Shown here: positions 22,421-35,000 of the stretch, one piece after another
How positions within the stretch are numbered: position 1 is the first letter of the stretch
How the letters are laid out: the number at the start of each line of letters is the position of its first letter
NCBI GenBank assembly: GCA_022494885.1
Contig: JAGVSM010000193.1
Location: 122,499 to 186,498 of the forward strand
Direction: 5' to 3'
Origin: Micrasema longulum
Lineage: Eukaryota; Arthropoda; Insecta; Trichoptera; Brachycentridae
Length of the DNA stretch: 64,000 nucleotides
Program-made: the position numbers and the translations under genes
Notes under the pieces: model-generated
Seen by the model: only the letters and a program-made list of their open reading frames with translations
What the model was told of the DNA's origin: nothing
Database searches by the model: none

Positions 22421-22699
22421 AGCTAGAAGACATATTAATATTTGGGATCGTCATAAGATCGTCGGCTGGGTAGTTAGAGTACTCAGCTAAGGGAGCTGCA
22501 TGAAATGGAAGCACAAATTTCAAAAACTTATTCGGAAAAATAGTTTATTACTTATAAAGTTAAATTATTACATTTTAATTAATCAAAAATAAATATTCTC
22601 ACAAAGACTTATGACTGTTCTTTCTCTGTTATTAATGTTCATTTTTTGTTAAGTTTAGTATGGAAAGTTTTACCCAAGTTTAAACCTTAGAATTATAAA

Positions 22700-25600
22700 T
22701 TAAAGGATGTATAAATCCCCAGGGTATGCATTATTATAACAGGCGAGCGCCTTCCAGAGTTTAAAGTCGGGAAAGAAACCAGTCTGATTGTTGCAAGCCT
22801 CTACGGAAGACGTGTACTTCGCTGGATCGGTGTTTTTTGATATGAATTTCATCCCCGCTTCTTCATTCAGAGTTCCGTTAGGACTGGCGAGTCCCAGGGC
22901 GATGTAGACGCAGTAGGTGTAGGCCCTGAGCCTGATGTCGTCTTGAGCGTAGTCGCCGGCGCGGACCTTCGTCAGTATGGCGTCGTCCACCTTTGTGACT
23001 TGTTTACAAAGCGCGCGTACTGCTTGTATGGTGAGGGTTTGAATGATGGTCTGACCCTGGAAATGAAAAGAAATCAAGATTTGTTTTGTATAATTTTCAC
23101 AAACACTAATTTACACGAAGGTCGGGCGGTTAGTAATACACTTCAGGTACAAGTCCAGAGAAAAATTTTAAAAATACCGTAGTCTACCAAATCGCTCAGT
23201 AGTAAACCGGTAGTCTACCGTTTCCTACCGTAGTTTTGGTAGTTTATTTTTTAGGTAAAAATTTTAATATTTTGATAAAGAATTTTTTTTTACTATGATT
23301 TAATTAATAATTTTATGTTTCGTGGCAGTACGGCTTCTTTACGGAATATTTACGTGAGGAGGGCGAAAAATGTTTATTAAACAGTACCCTATGGACTGAA
23401 ATGAGGCAGTGCGCAATGGACGAAAATAGTGAAATATTGCTAATAAAGTGATTAAATGGCCATTAAAAAAAATATATGTTTTCCATGAAAACTACAGAAA
23501 AATACCGTATTCTAACGTTTTATACGGTTTTTTACACAGATATAGTTTCTTACTATAAAATACCAATGGTATAATACAGGCTTTATTATCAAATATTACT
23601 AACCATGTGATTAAACAGCCATTTGATTAAGAAAAACGTTTCCAAACTACCGAAAACTACCTTATTCTACCGTATTCTACCGTGTTATACGGTAGAATAC
23701 GTTTCTTACAATAAACTACCAATAGTATACTATCAGCCTTACATTTCTAGTCCAGAGGGACAATTAGAAACGATATCTTCAGCGGTACATATTAAGACGG
23801 AAAAATATAACATCGATATTTATGTACGAAAATGTACACATTTGTATAAAATTTTTAAAGTATTTACGTCGTCAACCCAAAAAATGTATACACATTCTAT
23901 TTTTATATAGAAAACTAATTTTACTTTGTAGATGAAATTGATGATAATTGTTAAATTCCCATTATATAAGTAACGCAGCTTAAGTTGAGACTATCACAGC
24001 ACTCACACAGATGTGAAGTTAGTATACAGCGTGTTATCTTCTAGCATATGTATTTTTTAAATTTAATTATTATTTACTGTTTTTTTTTTTTTTTATCAAA
24101 ATACAATTCCATGTTTACTTTGCCCAGCTAACAAGGGTTCATACCCCGTTCCAAGCTAGGCAATTACATTTTAATATATTATAATAGTTAACAAATTAAT
24201 ATAGAGCACAGACACACAAAATATAAACTTATTCGTATACACATTTTGATACATATACATACAGACATACACATATATATATATATACACATATAAACAC
24301 ATGTACATACACACACACGTAAACGTATTTAATGTCCAACTTGTCGTATATTTGTCGGCCTCGTGGTGTAGTGGTCAGCGCGTTTGCCTTCCATGCAAGA
24401 GGTCTCGGATTCGATTCCTGATATGGTTGATATGAAATATTTATCTTAATTTGAGTTTTCACACTAGAATATTTCATACCCCTGGACTGTGGTACCTGAA
24501 GCTTAAAACTGATCACTATAGCTTCATGTAACAAACATTGACGGAGATATGCTGCGATTGGTATACCAATCCAGTGCCCTATTCACCATTAGGTGCGGAA
24601 AGGGCACGAAGTTAACGAGAAATATTTATTCAGATTGATGTTTTCGTGTTATTGCGGAAATAATTTATATGTATTTCTATGAACAATAAACTTAATTTTT
24701 AATAACTTTTTTAAAATTATTATTTTATATTTTTTATGATTACTATGACCCGGGCGGTGCGGTTTTATCTAGTGCCGCGTCGTATCAAATGTTCTACAAA
24801 TATTTATAATTACTACTATTTTTCATAATTCTACTGTACCAATTAAATACATTAATACAATATAGACTAATTGCAACCATAATAATCTGCAATTTATCTC
24901 GATGACAGAAAAAATATTATTTGACATCTGCAAAGCAATTTCAATCAAGTGGCAATTACCGGGGTTAATAAGCAAGCAATAGAGGAAGGGAGTTTAAAAA
25001 ATATTTTATTGTTTAAAATAATTGTGTGTCCACAGGAATGCATTCATAAAATCGTTGCCTACTTTATTGTTTTTCATATTTATTTATACTTTTACAACGC
25101 TGGAATTATTATTTTTATACAAAATAATGTTCCCTCACTGGGGAGTCCCGTGCCGAGGGAAAAATTTTACAAAAAGTGAAACATGCCTTAAATTAGTTAT
25201 TTAACATAGTTGTAATAAATCTAAATAACCTAATTATCACCTTAAACATAATAAGTAAAATAATCTAAAATAATCATAAAAAACATAACAAATTCATATA
25301 TACTTGTAGACCAAATTTCATAAACAAGACACAATTTTTTATCTATTTGGCTTGTTTGGTTATCATACGATTACCACGAATGTCACCATCATCATACACC
25401 TTTCCGCCCACCCCGTGGTGCATAGGGGCACTGTATTTGCAAACTGAGCGTAAAAATCTAGCGTATTTCAATCATCTAAGTAAGGTAAGGTGATCATTCT
25501 TACGCTTCAGGTGCCAGTTCTGGGACAATGAAACATTGCAGTTAAAACAGTCCACCCTGCCAGGAAATGAACCCACGACCTCGAGAATGATAGGTGAACG

Positions 25601-27334
25601 CACCAACCACTACAGAACGAGGCGGACTTATCTCCACCCGATTTTAGATAGTAATAATAATAAAAATAAATCTTTAGTTACAATGATATACAATGTGATA
25701 AATACAATAAAAAGAACAAAGGTATACATGGTTAAATGGTGGACATGATAATAATCTGAGAGCAGCCATCGAGTCTAAAACACTCGTCCAGGGTACTGGT
25801 TCTGTTTCACTCACAGAACCGTATTTTTCATCTGCCTTTTCTGGTAAAAATGAATGTGGAAAATAATTAAAAAGATGTTGCATTTATCCATTAATCCCAA
25901 ACTAATATATTTTTATTTTAAAAAAAAAATTACATCCTGGATTTTCGGTGGATTGAGTTGGCAACTCTAGAAGCCTAGGGGTTATTCCTTTTAAAAAAAA
26001 AAGTAATATTTTATACTAACGATAATTCGTATAAAAAAATGTGTAAGTTGGTTTGTATGTTTTCTATTAATTAAAATAAAATGTGTAATTAGTGGTATGC
26101 TAAGATGTGCTTACTATATTATTTATTGCTTCAGCATTTCCTTTGTTCAAAAACATTTTATGGTATTTTAGTTTAGTTTATATTTACACCTGAGTATTAG
26201 TAATACTGATTAACCGAAACTAGTCGTGTTTTAATATATTAAACTCTTATGTGGTAAATTAACAAAGTGTTTTATTTTAAATAAATGTCAACAATATTTT
26301 GAGTTGGTCCAAATTTTTGTAGACAAGGACTGGATTCAACTCCCTGGGGAGCTGTTTATATTAACATATTACAACAGATATGAACAACATTTAAGAAAAG
26401 GTAATATAGAAGTCTAGGCATCTACAGGGCTTATGACCTGTCAATGGCTGGTTTGAGTGGCCACTTTACACACTGTGTAACATTCACCATTCTGCCTATA
26501 TTTGAACATCTTTATTCCAACAATTCTTTCATCTGTTGATGTTTGCGAAGTTAAAGAGTTGAAACCTTTATTTATGCGGGTGAGATTCATCTAATTGAAT
26601 TATTTCACCTACATACTAGGCAACGCCTGAAAATGTTATTTTTTCAATTTTTATACTTCTTCATGGACCAGGTAATTTATCAACAATGGATTACTACATT
26701 CACTATTTTTTTATATAAATCATCGTTAGTATCAAATAGTCTCGAAAAGTCTAGAAATTTCAAGACTTGGCCTCAGAGTCTTATCTCAGTCTCGAGAATA
26801 AACACCCTGTAAGAATAAACCTTTCGGAAACATTAGCTTTAAAGCCCCTTTAAGACTCAGGCTTGAGAGGCAGAACTAACTCACGTGCACCCGCCACAAA
26901 AGATCTGCTCGGGTCGCAGTGACGTCAGGAGCTTATTCAGCACTGACAAATAGTAGCAAATAACCGTGTCAGAGAATGTAAATCAAGTTATGGTAAAATC
27001 GGTTCGGGCCCTGGAGATCCGTAGGTCCTCAAAACTACCACGGTACCGACGAGTTTATACAACATTAAATTAAATTGTGATTTTTTTTATTTATTTAATT
27101 TTGTACTATTTTTTAAACGACGTACTGTTAATAAATACATTTTATCAATAAATATATTTTAAAAATTGATTCAACCTATTTTTATACTTCGCTCTCATAC
27201 ACCTGGACCCCGTTGCGAACTGTTCATTTTTCCTCCCGTGACATACATTATATTGGTTTATAAAATGAATAAAAAATTACCTGATTGATAGCAACCACGC
27301 TAGCCAAAACAAAGAACATGGTGGTGAACTTCAT
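22700..27334 (-). CDS. OBP3, Minus-C odorant-binding protein, two exons
   Basis: Exon 1 is 27334-27281 (signal peptide MKFTTMFFVLASVVAINQ, donor GTAATT). Exon 2 is 23056-22700, behind acceptor TTTCCAG, with 118 codons and a stop; the product is 136 residues. Cysteine spacing is C-X31-C-X38-C-X17-C. Recognisable pieces are VTKVDDAILTKVRAGDYAQD, YCVYIALGL, a DPAKY turn before the third cysteine, and YPGDLYIL at the end. The open frame runs seven residues upstream of exon 2 to a false ATG inside the intron; the splice acceptor and the alignment with the other genes place the exon start at GGT (23056). The 4.2-kb intron contains three SINE-D or LINE-tail insertions and a PLE tail. A CATAAAAG TATA-like site lies near 27405-27412. 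Confidence 0.9.
23160..23750. repeat. TACCGTA-rich local repeats
   Basis: Three related segments (about 23165-23245, 23490-23590 and 23640-23745) share CCGTATTCTA, TTATACGG, GTTTCTTAC and TACCAATRGTATA. Each includes self-complementary CCGTA/TACGG pieces. Located in the OBP3 intron. Confidence 0.6.
24085..24330 (-). mobile_element. LINE 3' tail with CA/TG-rich 3' UTR
   Basis: The minus strand has a TG/TA-rich stretch then GGAACGGGGTATGAACCC, a GGGGT...ACCC hairpin, and a poly-A run, similar to the 3' UTR at 35815-36300. Confidence 0.5.
24355..24610 (+). repeat. SINE-D copy, most complete
   Basis: Head GGCCTCGTGGTGTAGTGG, B box GGATTCGATTCC, body ACTAGAATATTTCATACC and TGGTACCTGAAG, end CACCATTAGGTGCGGAAAGG. 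Confidence 0.85.
24620..25370. other. No feature recognised (OBP3 intron)
   Basis: AT-rich intron sequence; short frames only. Confidence 0.4.
25380..25630 (-). repeat. SINE-D copy
   Basis: Inverted family landmarks: GTGCATAGGGGCACTGTA, ACGCTTCAGGTGCCAG, B-box complement GAAATGAACCC and CACTACAGAACGAGGC. Confidence 0.75.
25640..26155. other. No feature recognised (OBP3 intron)
   Basis: Unassigned AT-rich sequence. Confidence 0.4.
26160..26275 (+). mobile_element. PLE terminal fragment
   Basis: Matches the 9.64-9.73 kb terminal sequence: TTTATATTTACACCTGAG, CGAAACTAGTCGTGTTTT, ATATTAAACTCTTATGTGG. Confidence 0.6.
26186..26229 (+). ncRNA. Hammerhead-like motif, decayed
   Basis: Same layout as 9726-9683 with ACAC/GUGU helix I, GAAAC and GUC kept, but the core is CUGAGUA, so G8 is changed and helix II is weaker. 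Confidence 0.38.
26283..26700 (+). repeat. Repeat E copy
   Basis: GTCAACAATATTTTGAGTT, AAGGTAATATAGAAGTCTAG, GGCTTATGACCTGTCA, CACACTGTGTAACATTCACC, CATCTGTTGATG, CAACGCCTGAAAA in order. Confidence 0.78.
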
Positions 27335-27950
27335 ACTAAAACTTGAAATATAACCTTACTTGTTAAACTATCATTCTAAAATGATTCTGCAAATTTTCGC
27401 ACGGCTTTTATGAAATTACAATTATCGCTTTTTAGGTTTTTTTACCGATTTTTTAACCATTTCACAATTGAAAACAACACGGTTTTATTACCGAATTCAT
27501 CTTAACTTGAGCAATACAGTTTTATTACAGACATTGATAAATTTTTAACATCAAGCAAAAAATTAACACTTATTATTTAAATGTATGTAAAATCTAACCT
27601 TTCGAAGATATTTTGTAAAACTAATAACGTCATTGTTAAAAAAAATACTTATGCTTTATTTGAGTTTGGTTTTAAAATGACACCATTACAGTAAAAACTT
27701 AGTGTATAAGAGTAAAAAACATAAGTAATTCGTAAATAATCAACATATATTATTGATTGAATCAAAATAAACTTTGTGGGATAACACACTGACACGTAAA
27801 TGGCGTTACTAGAATTAAATCCACAGTTTAACATGATTTTTAGTTAGAACTAACCCTGAAAAAATACGTTTTTAAATTTGACAGTTGTCGGACAATTGGT
27901 TCTTGAGATATAGCATTGGAAGTAAAATTATTTTTTTTATTGTGAGAAAA

Positions 27951-28980
27951 ATGGATAAAAAAGAATTTTGTTTGTTAAAGAAGCATTGTTTTTTGGCGAC
28001 AAAAAATTCTGTTGAAGCCAAAACTTGACTTGATAAACATTATTCGGACTCTGCACCAGGAAAATCAACCGTTGAAAAGTGGTTTGCTAAATTTAAACAA
28101 GGCCAAATGAGCATCAAAGACGATGCACGCAGTGGACGCCTGAAATAGGCTGTTACTGACAAAAACATAAAAAAAGTCCGCAAAATAATTTTGAATGATT
28201 GTAAAGCGAAATTGATTGAGATAGATGAGACTCTAAAAATATCAAAGGAACATGTTGGACATATCGGGCATGATATTTGGTCATGCGAAAGCTGTGTGCA
28301 AAGTGGGTGCCGCACTTGCCCACAATCGATCAAAAGCAACAACGTGTTGATGATTCGGAGCAATGTTTAGGATATTTAACCGTAATAAAGACAAATTTTT
28401 CCATCGATATATTACAACGTATAAAACATGGCTTCAGTACTACACTTCAGAGTCCAATCGACAGTCAGCCGAGTGGACTGCACGCGATGAACCGAATCCA
28501 AAGCGTGGAAAGACGCAACAGTCGGCTGGCAAGGTTATGGCATCCGTATTTTGGGATGCGCATGGTATAATAGTCATCGATTACCTTGGAAAAGGCTAGT
28601 CCATCAACAGCGATTATTACATAGTAATGTTGGAGCGTTCGAAGGATGAAATCACGTAAAATCGACTCCATTTGAAGAGGAAAAAGTGCTGTTTCATAAA
28701 GACAATGCACCGTGTCACAAATCAATGAAAACGATAGCAAAATTGCATGAATTAGGCTACAAATTGCTTCCACATCCACCGTATTCTCTAGATCTGCCTG
28801 CCCCAGAGGGACTTTTTCCTTTTTGCAAATCTCAAAAAAATACTCGCCGGTAAGGAATTTGGTACTGATGAAGAGGTAATCGCCGAAACTGAGGTTTATT
28901 TTAAGGCTGAAAATGGTATCGAAAAATCGTATGACCGCTATAATCGAATTTTAGCCAAAAAAATGTGTTTTACTGCCTAG
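27951..28980 (+). mobile_element. Mariner transposase fossil 3
   Basis: From ATG 27951 the frames read KSTVEKWFAKFKQGQMSIKD, RKLCAKWVPHLPTIDQKQQR, ESNRQSAEWTARDEPNPKRG, SAGKVMASVFWDAHGIIVID, FHKDNAPCHKSMK and FGTDEEVIAETEVYFKAENG, ending at a TAG. It has frameshifts, stops and a damaged first catalytic block (YKTWL for DETWL). No paired TIRs identified. Confidence 0.85.
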
Positions 28981-28984
28981 GAAC

Positions 28985-30015
28985 TTTTCAGGCAAACTAA
29001 GACAATCGGCCACCAACGTATCAGATTTATTTTTATTCGTGTTACATTTTCATTTTGGTGGAATTTGTAAAGATAGAATTGCCGCAATAGAAATCTCAGA
29101 CTAATGAATTTGACAATAAATGAGTGAAGTAAATCCGTGAATTGTCCACTGTAGTGTCTGTTTAAGTAGGGTAAGAACTAAATACCTTAGTCATAAACAT
29201 TGGAATACCGACCTGTCTAGAGTTCCTGGTATTTGTGCCTAAAATTCCATAAATGTGTCGGTTAACATCAAAAATGGATATATCCAGACTAAGCATATTT
29301 TCACAAAGAACACTTTTCTGATTATTGCTATTCGACTAAATTGTTATTTAGACTATATGTAGGTCTGACGTAGGTAATAAAAGTATTCTACGTTATTTGC
29401 TTTGATCGATTAGACTTAGTTTCCGTGTAAAACATACATATATATAATTTGGATGTAACTCATTTTGATGTAACTCATTTTTTCGAAATGGATTTAACTA
29501 GTTTTGATAAAATTAATTCGTGGATTTAACCAGTTTTGATCTAATTTGTCATTGAATGTCTGTGTCAAGGTGGTCACTTTTACGAAGTAAAAAATAAATA
29601 AAACTAATTGTTTTGAGTGTTATTGTGTTATTTGAGTGTTATTGAGTGGATGTTGCCGATTTTGATATAAAATCAAACTTCTGACAACAATTATTATGGT
29701 ATAATATTGGATTTTCCCATTTTTGAAATAAGCATTCTATGTAAAACTAAACTTTTAATCGTGTTTTCACAAAAAACGTTTCTTTACCAATTTTGGATTT
29801 AACCAATTTTGATATCCACCGACACAAATTTTACAATACCAAAAGCTTTTGAAGACTGTGCTACACGGATCAGAAAATTTATCAGATTTTTATCTAAGAA
29901 CCCCTTTTAAATAAATAATTTACGTGAAGGGTCGGTAGGGACTTTAAATGGAACCTGAAACCTTAAACATGGTAAACGTACGCGCCAACGACTATACTAC
30001 ACTTATATTTTTATT
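28985..30015. other. Intergenic, no feature recognised
   Basis: Includes near-repeated phrases (TGTAACTCATTTT twice, GATTTAACCAGTTTTGAT-like three times at 29455-29820) but no gene. Confidence 0.35.
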
Positions 30016-30019
30016 TTAA

Positions 30020-30450
30020 TACATTTAGAGAATTCAACAATGTTTGAGTATGTCCGAATGCTTGCAGACTGGCTGGATTTCCTCCTTAGGGAGTTATTCA
30101 TATTAAAATTTATTGCAACAAAGAGGTAAAACATTTTTGAGAAGGGAGTATGGGAGTCTAGGCATTGACCTGTCATTGACTGGTTTAAGTGGCCACTTTA
30201 CACACTGTGTAACATTCACCATTCTGCCTATGTTTAAACATCCACATTTCCTTAACTTTCCCAAACGGCCTAATTAAGCGGAATAATTTCACATCTTTTA
30301 TTTTTTTTATTTTTAAGTATGTAAGCATGTCAACAATGTTTGAGTATGTCCAAATGCTTGCCCATAAGCCCTGTAAATACCCAGACTTCCATATTCCCCC
30401 CTCAAACATATTTTCCCTCTCTGTTGAAATAAATGTTAGTATGTATTTTA
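30020..30450 (+). repeat. Repeat E, rearranged copy
   Basis: 30040-30260 is forward (CAACAATGTTTGAGTATG ... ATTCTGCCTATGTTTAAAC). 30325-30435 restarts with CAACAATGTTTGAG and then switches to the inverted sequence CATAAGCCCTGTAAAT. Confidence 0.7.
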
Positions 30451-30505
30451 GTATTTTTTGCAAATGCCCCTTGGGCGTTAATGAACAAAATAAATAAATA
30501 AACAG
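30440..30505 (+). mobile_element. LINE 3' tail
   Basis: ATGCCCCTTGGGCGTTAATG stem-loop followed by (AAATA)n, as at 18860. Confidence 0.6.
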
Positions 30506-30834
30506 TTAGTCCTTTTTACTCTACCGCGCGTTTGAATGAGTTCATGAAAATAATTTTAAATGCGCGTTACATAAAGCGTCTTCTCTTTTTAATTATATCT
30601 CAGTGGTCTTTTTGGATTTTTTTAAAAATAAATATTTTTAAATATGTAAGAAAAAAATAATTGTAAGGTAATGGTATTACTATTTTTTCCGGGCTACGTC
30701 GGATTACCTTTATACAATGGTTTAAAATACGCAATGTTTGTTAGAAGCGCATTTGCAGGAATGACGTGTGACGTCAAAGTAAAAAACAAACGATTGGCCG
30801 CTATATCCAAGCTCTAAGTACTTAGTTGCGATGC

Positions 30835-30970
30835 GTTTGAGGCGCAGAGCGGGCGTGGTGAACTCGAACATATGGTAAACAAGTATAGCGTCCATAGTGA
30901 GCGCGCGGGCGCGGCGAGGCGACGCACTGCGTACCGCGCTCACGCCGCGCCGCAAATGCTCCGCTACTAT
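30835..30970. other. CpG-rich island in AT-rich sequence
   Basis: GCGCGCGGGCGCGGCGAGG and GCGCTCACGCCGCGCCGC lie in opposite senses and could pair. No frame or known motif explains the composition. Confidence 0.5.
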
Positions 30971-30999
30971 GGCCAAGCACTTGCGATGAAAAACATAAT

Positions 31000-32090
31000 C
31001 TAAAGTTAAACTTTATTTTTTAAAGCCAATCAACAGGCTTAAGTAAGCCCTAAAAGATAGGCATTAATGAGTAATACTTAATTTGAACAGTCTTAAGTGA
31101 CTCTCTAGTGTGATTTGACCTTAAGGCATATGTGTTAAACAAGTTGTAAATGATGTATACATAGTGTTATTTTTACAGCACCTATAGGCTGTATGCCACA
31201 TATTATATGCCCATTGTGTGTGCATAATAACACATATTTTTATTTTTTTAAAGTGATATGACGCCAACTGCAAGCCATTTGTATGAGCTCGTTCTAAAAC
31301 ATGAACATTGTGAATGACTTGTTTTTATGCATTGTCTTTTTTTATTTTATTACTTCTTCTATTCAGAAAACATACAGTAAAATAACATAGTTTTAGAGTA
31401 TACAAAATTAGACTTACTTCTAATGGACCAGTAAAGTTTCCATATTAGATTACATGCTAAGGTTATCAATTAACTATTTTTATTAATTCAAACACAATAA
31501 TATTGTAAGGAAAAAAAAACTGAAAGTAGTTTAAAGATTAAATTAAAATTAAAATCAATAAAAACATCAAATAAATCCTCATCAAACATCCTCAAAGTAA
31601 TTACAGGAAAAAAACAATATTTAAAGTATCTTAAAAACAACGGGTAAAAAGTTATGTTAAAAATATCCAATCAGTATTTACATAATTGGATATTATAATT
31701 GACAAAAAAACTTACTAAAAGTTATCAAATAGTAAAAATTTAAATAAATGAGAATATGACACATGCTGAAATGAAAAAAAAACATTTTCGATAATATTAA
31801 AAAAAATATATTTTAAGGAATTTAAAAAGAACAGATGAGAAGCAACAACAAAAGAAATGAAAAAAAATACAGTTTATTTAAAAAACATCTTATTTTTTTT
31901 TACCATTCTAATTAAATCATTTAAATCAAAAATAATTGGTGTAAATATTTCATAAATTTCCAACGATATTCCTGACTTTTGCAAATACCCCATTTTGTTT
32001 AGATTTCTGCGCAATTTCTTGTGCCTTAAGGCTCTTTAAAGGTATGGGTACTATTCATACATGATTTATTATTTATTAAATGAACCTTGT
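31000..32090. other. No feature recognised
   Basis: AT-rich low-complexity sequence downstream of OBP4. Confidence 0.4.
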
Positions 32091-32094
32091 TAAT

Positions 32095-35000
32095 TTATAA
32101 AACATGGATATCCCCCGGGTACAGACGATTGTAACAGACTAGAATCTTCCATAACTTTCTTGGTTTTGTAATGGCTCTCTCCTTGTTGCAAGTAGCCGTG
32201 TGCTTTTTGTACAAAACTGGATCCGTGCCTGCTGGAAGCATCTTTACACCTGTAAGCAACCAGAAGAATAAAATGAAATGTTCAAAGTGTTTGAAAAATT
32301 ATTTTATTTTACATTTTGCACTTTTTTGCACCGCTACAGGCCAGAAGGTCTAATTACAGTGGTAACTTACAGCACAGAACTTCCAAGCTTGAGATAAATT
32401 GAGAACCGTTTTTTCAAAACTTGATATTCGTTTGAAACGTAATTTTTCAGGATATGGTATTTTTTGATTCGCGTCAAGTAGCTTAAACAATTTTTGTTTT
32501 AAAAAAAAGGAAAAAAAAAATAAAAAAAGAAAATATTTAAATATATCTTAGACATAAGAAAAAACTGGGCAGAGGAAATGAAACAGTGGAACTGCCAAGA
32601 CGAGTAAGAATTAGTTGGGCAGCTTTTGGAAAGCATTAACACATATTTTAAAATAAAGAGATTCCGATTTGTCTGAAACATAAAATTCACTCGAGCGCGT
32701 CTAGAAGAAATTTCTAAAATATATTAATTTTAAACTTCATATTTCAGCTGCTTTATTTAATTATAATCAATTGTTATCTTCAGCAAATCTTTTCAGACTT
32801 TCTTATAGACGAATCCCAACTGACCGAATATTACTTTATAAAGTGATCGATTCATTAATTGACTGTCCTAATTTGCTGGAGTTGGTGTGTTTCCGTGTAC
32901 CTGGTCGACATACCCACCACAGATCTCCTTTTTGTTCTGCAAGTTCTAGAACCAACTATCACATGCACTCGCATATCCCTAGGCTCCACAGATATGGCAA
33001 TCAGTATGAGGACAAGGCTGATATATTTGGTTCTGGACTTGATAGTTATAAAACGAGTCTGATTTCTTTTTTTTTCTCGCAATATTATTCTCAAACTTTT
33101 CTTTAAATTTGAAAATGCTTATCCTTTTCTTGTTTTTTCATATTTATGTATTTAATTCGTCAATATTTTTGGTTGCCTATGTGTATTTACCTACTTGTTA
33201 CTATTGTTATAGTTATGCAATTTTATAATTTTTTGTTATGTATTTATATATGTATATTTTTTCATATTTATGTTCAATATACGTTAAAGGCAATTTATTT
33301 ATTTATTTTGTTCATTAACGCCAAAAAGGCATTTACAAAAAATAAAAATGAAATACATGCTAACATACTAAATAATAAACAGAATATACAGAAAAAAATT
33401 GTGAAATTAGTTAAAAAGGGTATGATAAAAAGTTTTACGTAAAAAAAAAACAATAATAATAAAGGTATGCAAGAAAAAACAGTAAGCACATAAACAAAAA
33501 ATGATAAGATATAAACTTGTGAAATAAATTCTGTAAAGCAAACAATAAATAAAGTGTTACGGTAAGCAAGAAAGACATTTTAAGTTAAATTAATAAACAA
33601 GCAAGCATATATTATCACGAAAAATAAAAAATAAAAATATGTTTCTACGAAATGCGTATTTGCCAATACTACAGTGCAGTTTGATATAATAGTAAAAAAT
33701 AAAAAAACTAGTATAAGGTAATTAAAATATACAAGTTTTTTTTTTTTTTAATTTATGAAATTGAATTGTCAATAATAGTTTGACGAGCAGCTACAAATAA
33801 ACTTGATATTGTGGACTTATAAGATGGTAAAGAATTGGACAGAATGTCTGCAGCCGTTCCATTTATGCCGTTTATGTAAAAATAAACAAATAAAAATTAA
33901 TCATGTATACGGCCAGTGACTAGATATCAGGGGCGAATCGTCAAAGTAAGCGATTATGCACAGCTTACCATTATATTTGACTTTAAATAATAATAAATTA
34001 TAGTAACCATGTTTATGGGAAAAAAAATTAAGTAATTGTCATTTATTATAAATCACCGTTTATATCTTTCTACAAAAAAAATATATATAAAGCGCGCCCA
34101 GCGCCAGCGCCCAGCCCATTCTTACTGAACGATGAAACTAGCCGATTACCTCAGCTTATTCTTTCATACAAAAAAGTACACTGTATTTTTCGTCTTTAAC
34201 CCAAGTCGGCTTTTTTAGTACTAAAACAAACTTGCAGATTACAAATATTTTTAGAAGATTCTCTATTTGGAAACTAGTATTTCGAACATTATTTCCGAAG
34301 GACTATTTTTCTTTGATGGGATACCGTTGACATATTATGTATCACATAGGACAGGTGGCGTTCGCAGTGGCCGTTTTAGGCATTATTCATTTTAAAGAAA
34401 TCGGCCAGTGCTCAAGTCTTGACAGTACTGTCAATGACAGATCATAATGGAAATATCTGCGGAATGTCATTGTGGTATTTGTTAATAAACTTTTGTGCAA
34501 GTATTGTATTAAAATAGTGTAGAATAAAACTACGTTTATCGCGTGGTTAATAATAATTGTTGTTTGAGTTGATTTTCCCAGAATTACAAAAAATAGTCAT
34601 TTATAATTACATTACTTACGTGTTATGTAAGTACTTATATGTAGTATAAATTAATGAACATTTTTAATAGATTACCTATAAAATAAAGCACGGCTCGCCA
34701 CTGCTAGATATGCATTAGGGACCATGGCCCTCGCATAAAGAAATGTAGAAAAGCTCAAATGCAAACAGCGATCGAGAGAAAGATTCATGCTTGGTTTAAG
34801 CCTAAGAGACAGAATAGGAAATGGGACGGATATCAGGGATCGCGTAGCAAGACTGAAGTGGTAATGGGCAGGACATGTTGCGAGACAAAACCCCACAAGA
34901 TGGAGACCTTGGGAGAATAAGCGAGGCGTCGGAAGACCTCAAAAAAGATGGTCCAGTGTGGGGTAAACATAGCTTCTGTGGGGGGTAAAAATTGGCTGCA

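Noticed and set aside
22700..23077. Single-exon 125-residue reading of OBP3 starting at the upstream ATG
   Set aside because: The first seven codons are intron sequence before a clear acceptor; the signal peptide lies in a separate exon at 27281-27334. The same applies to the upstream ATGs of OBP5 and OBP7.
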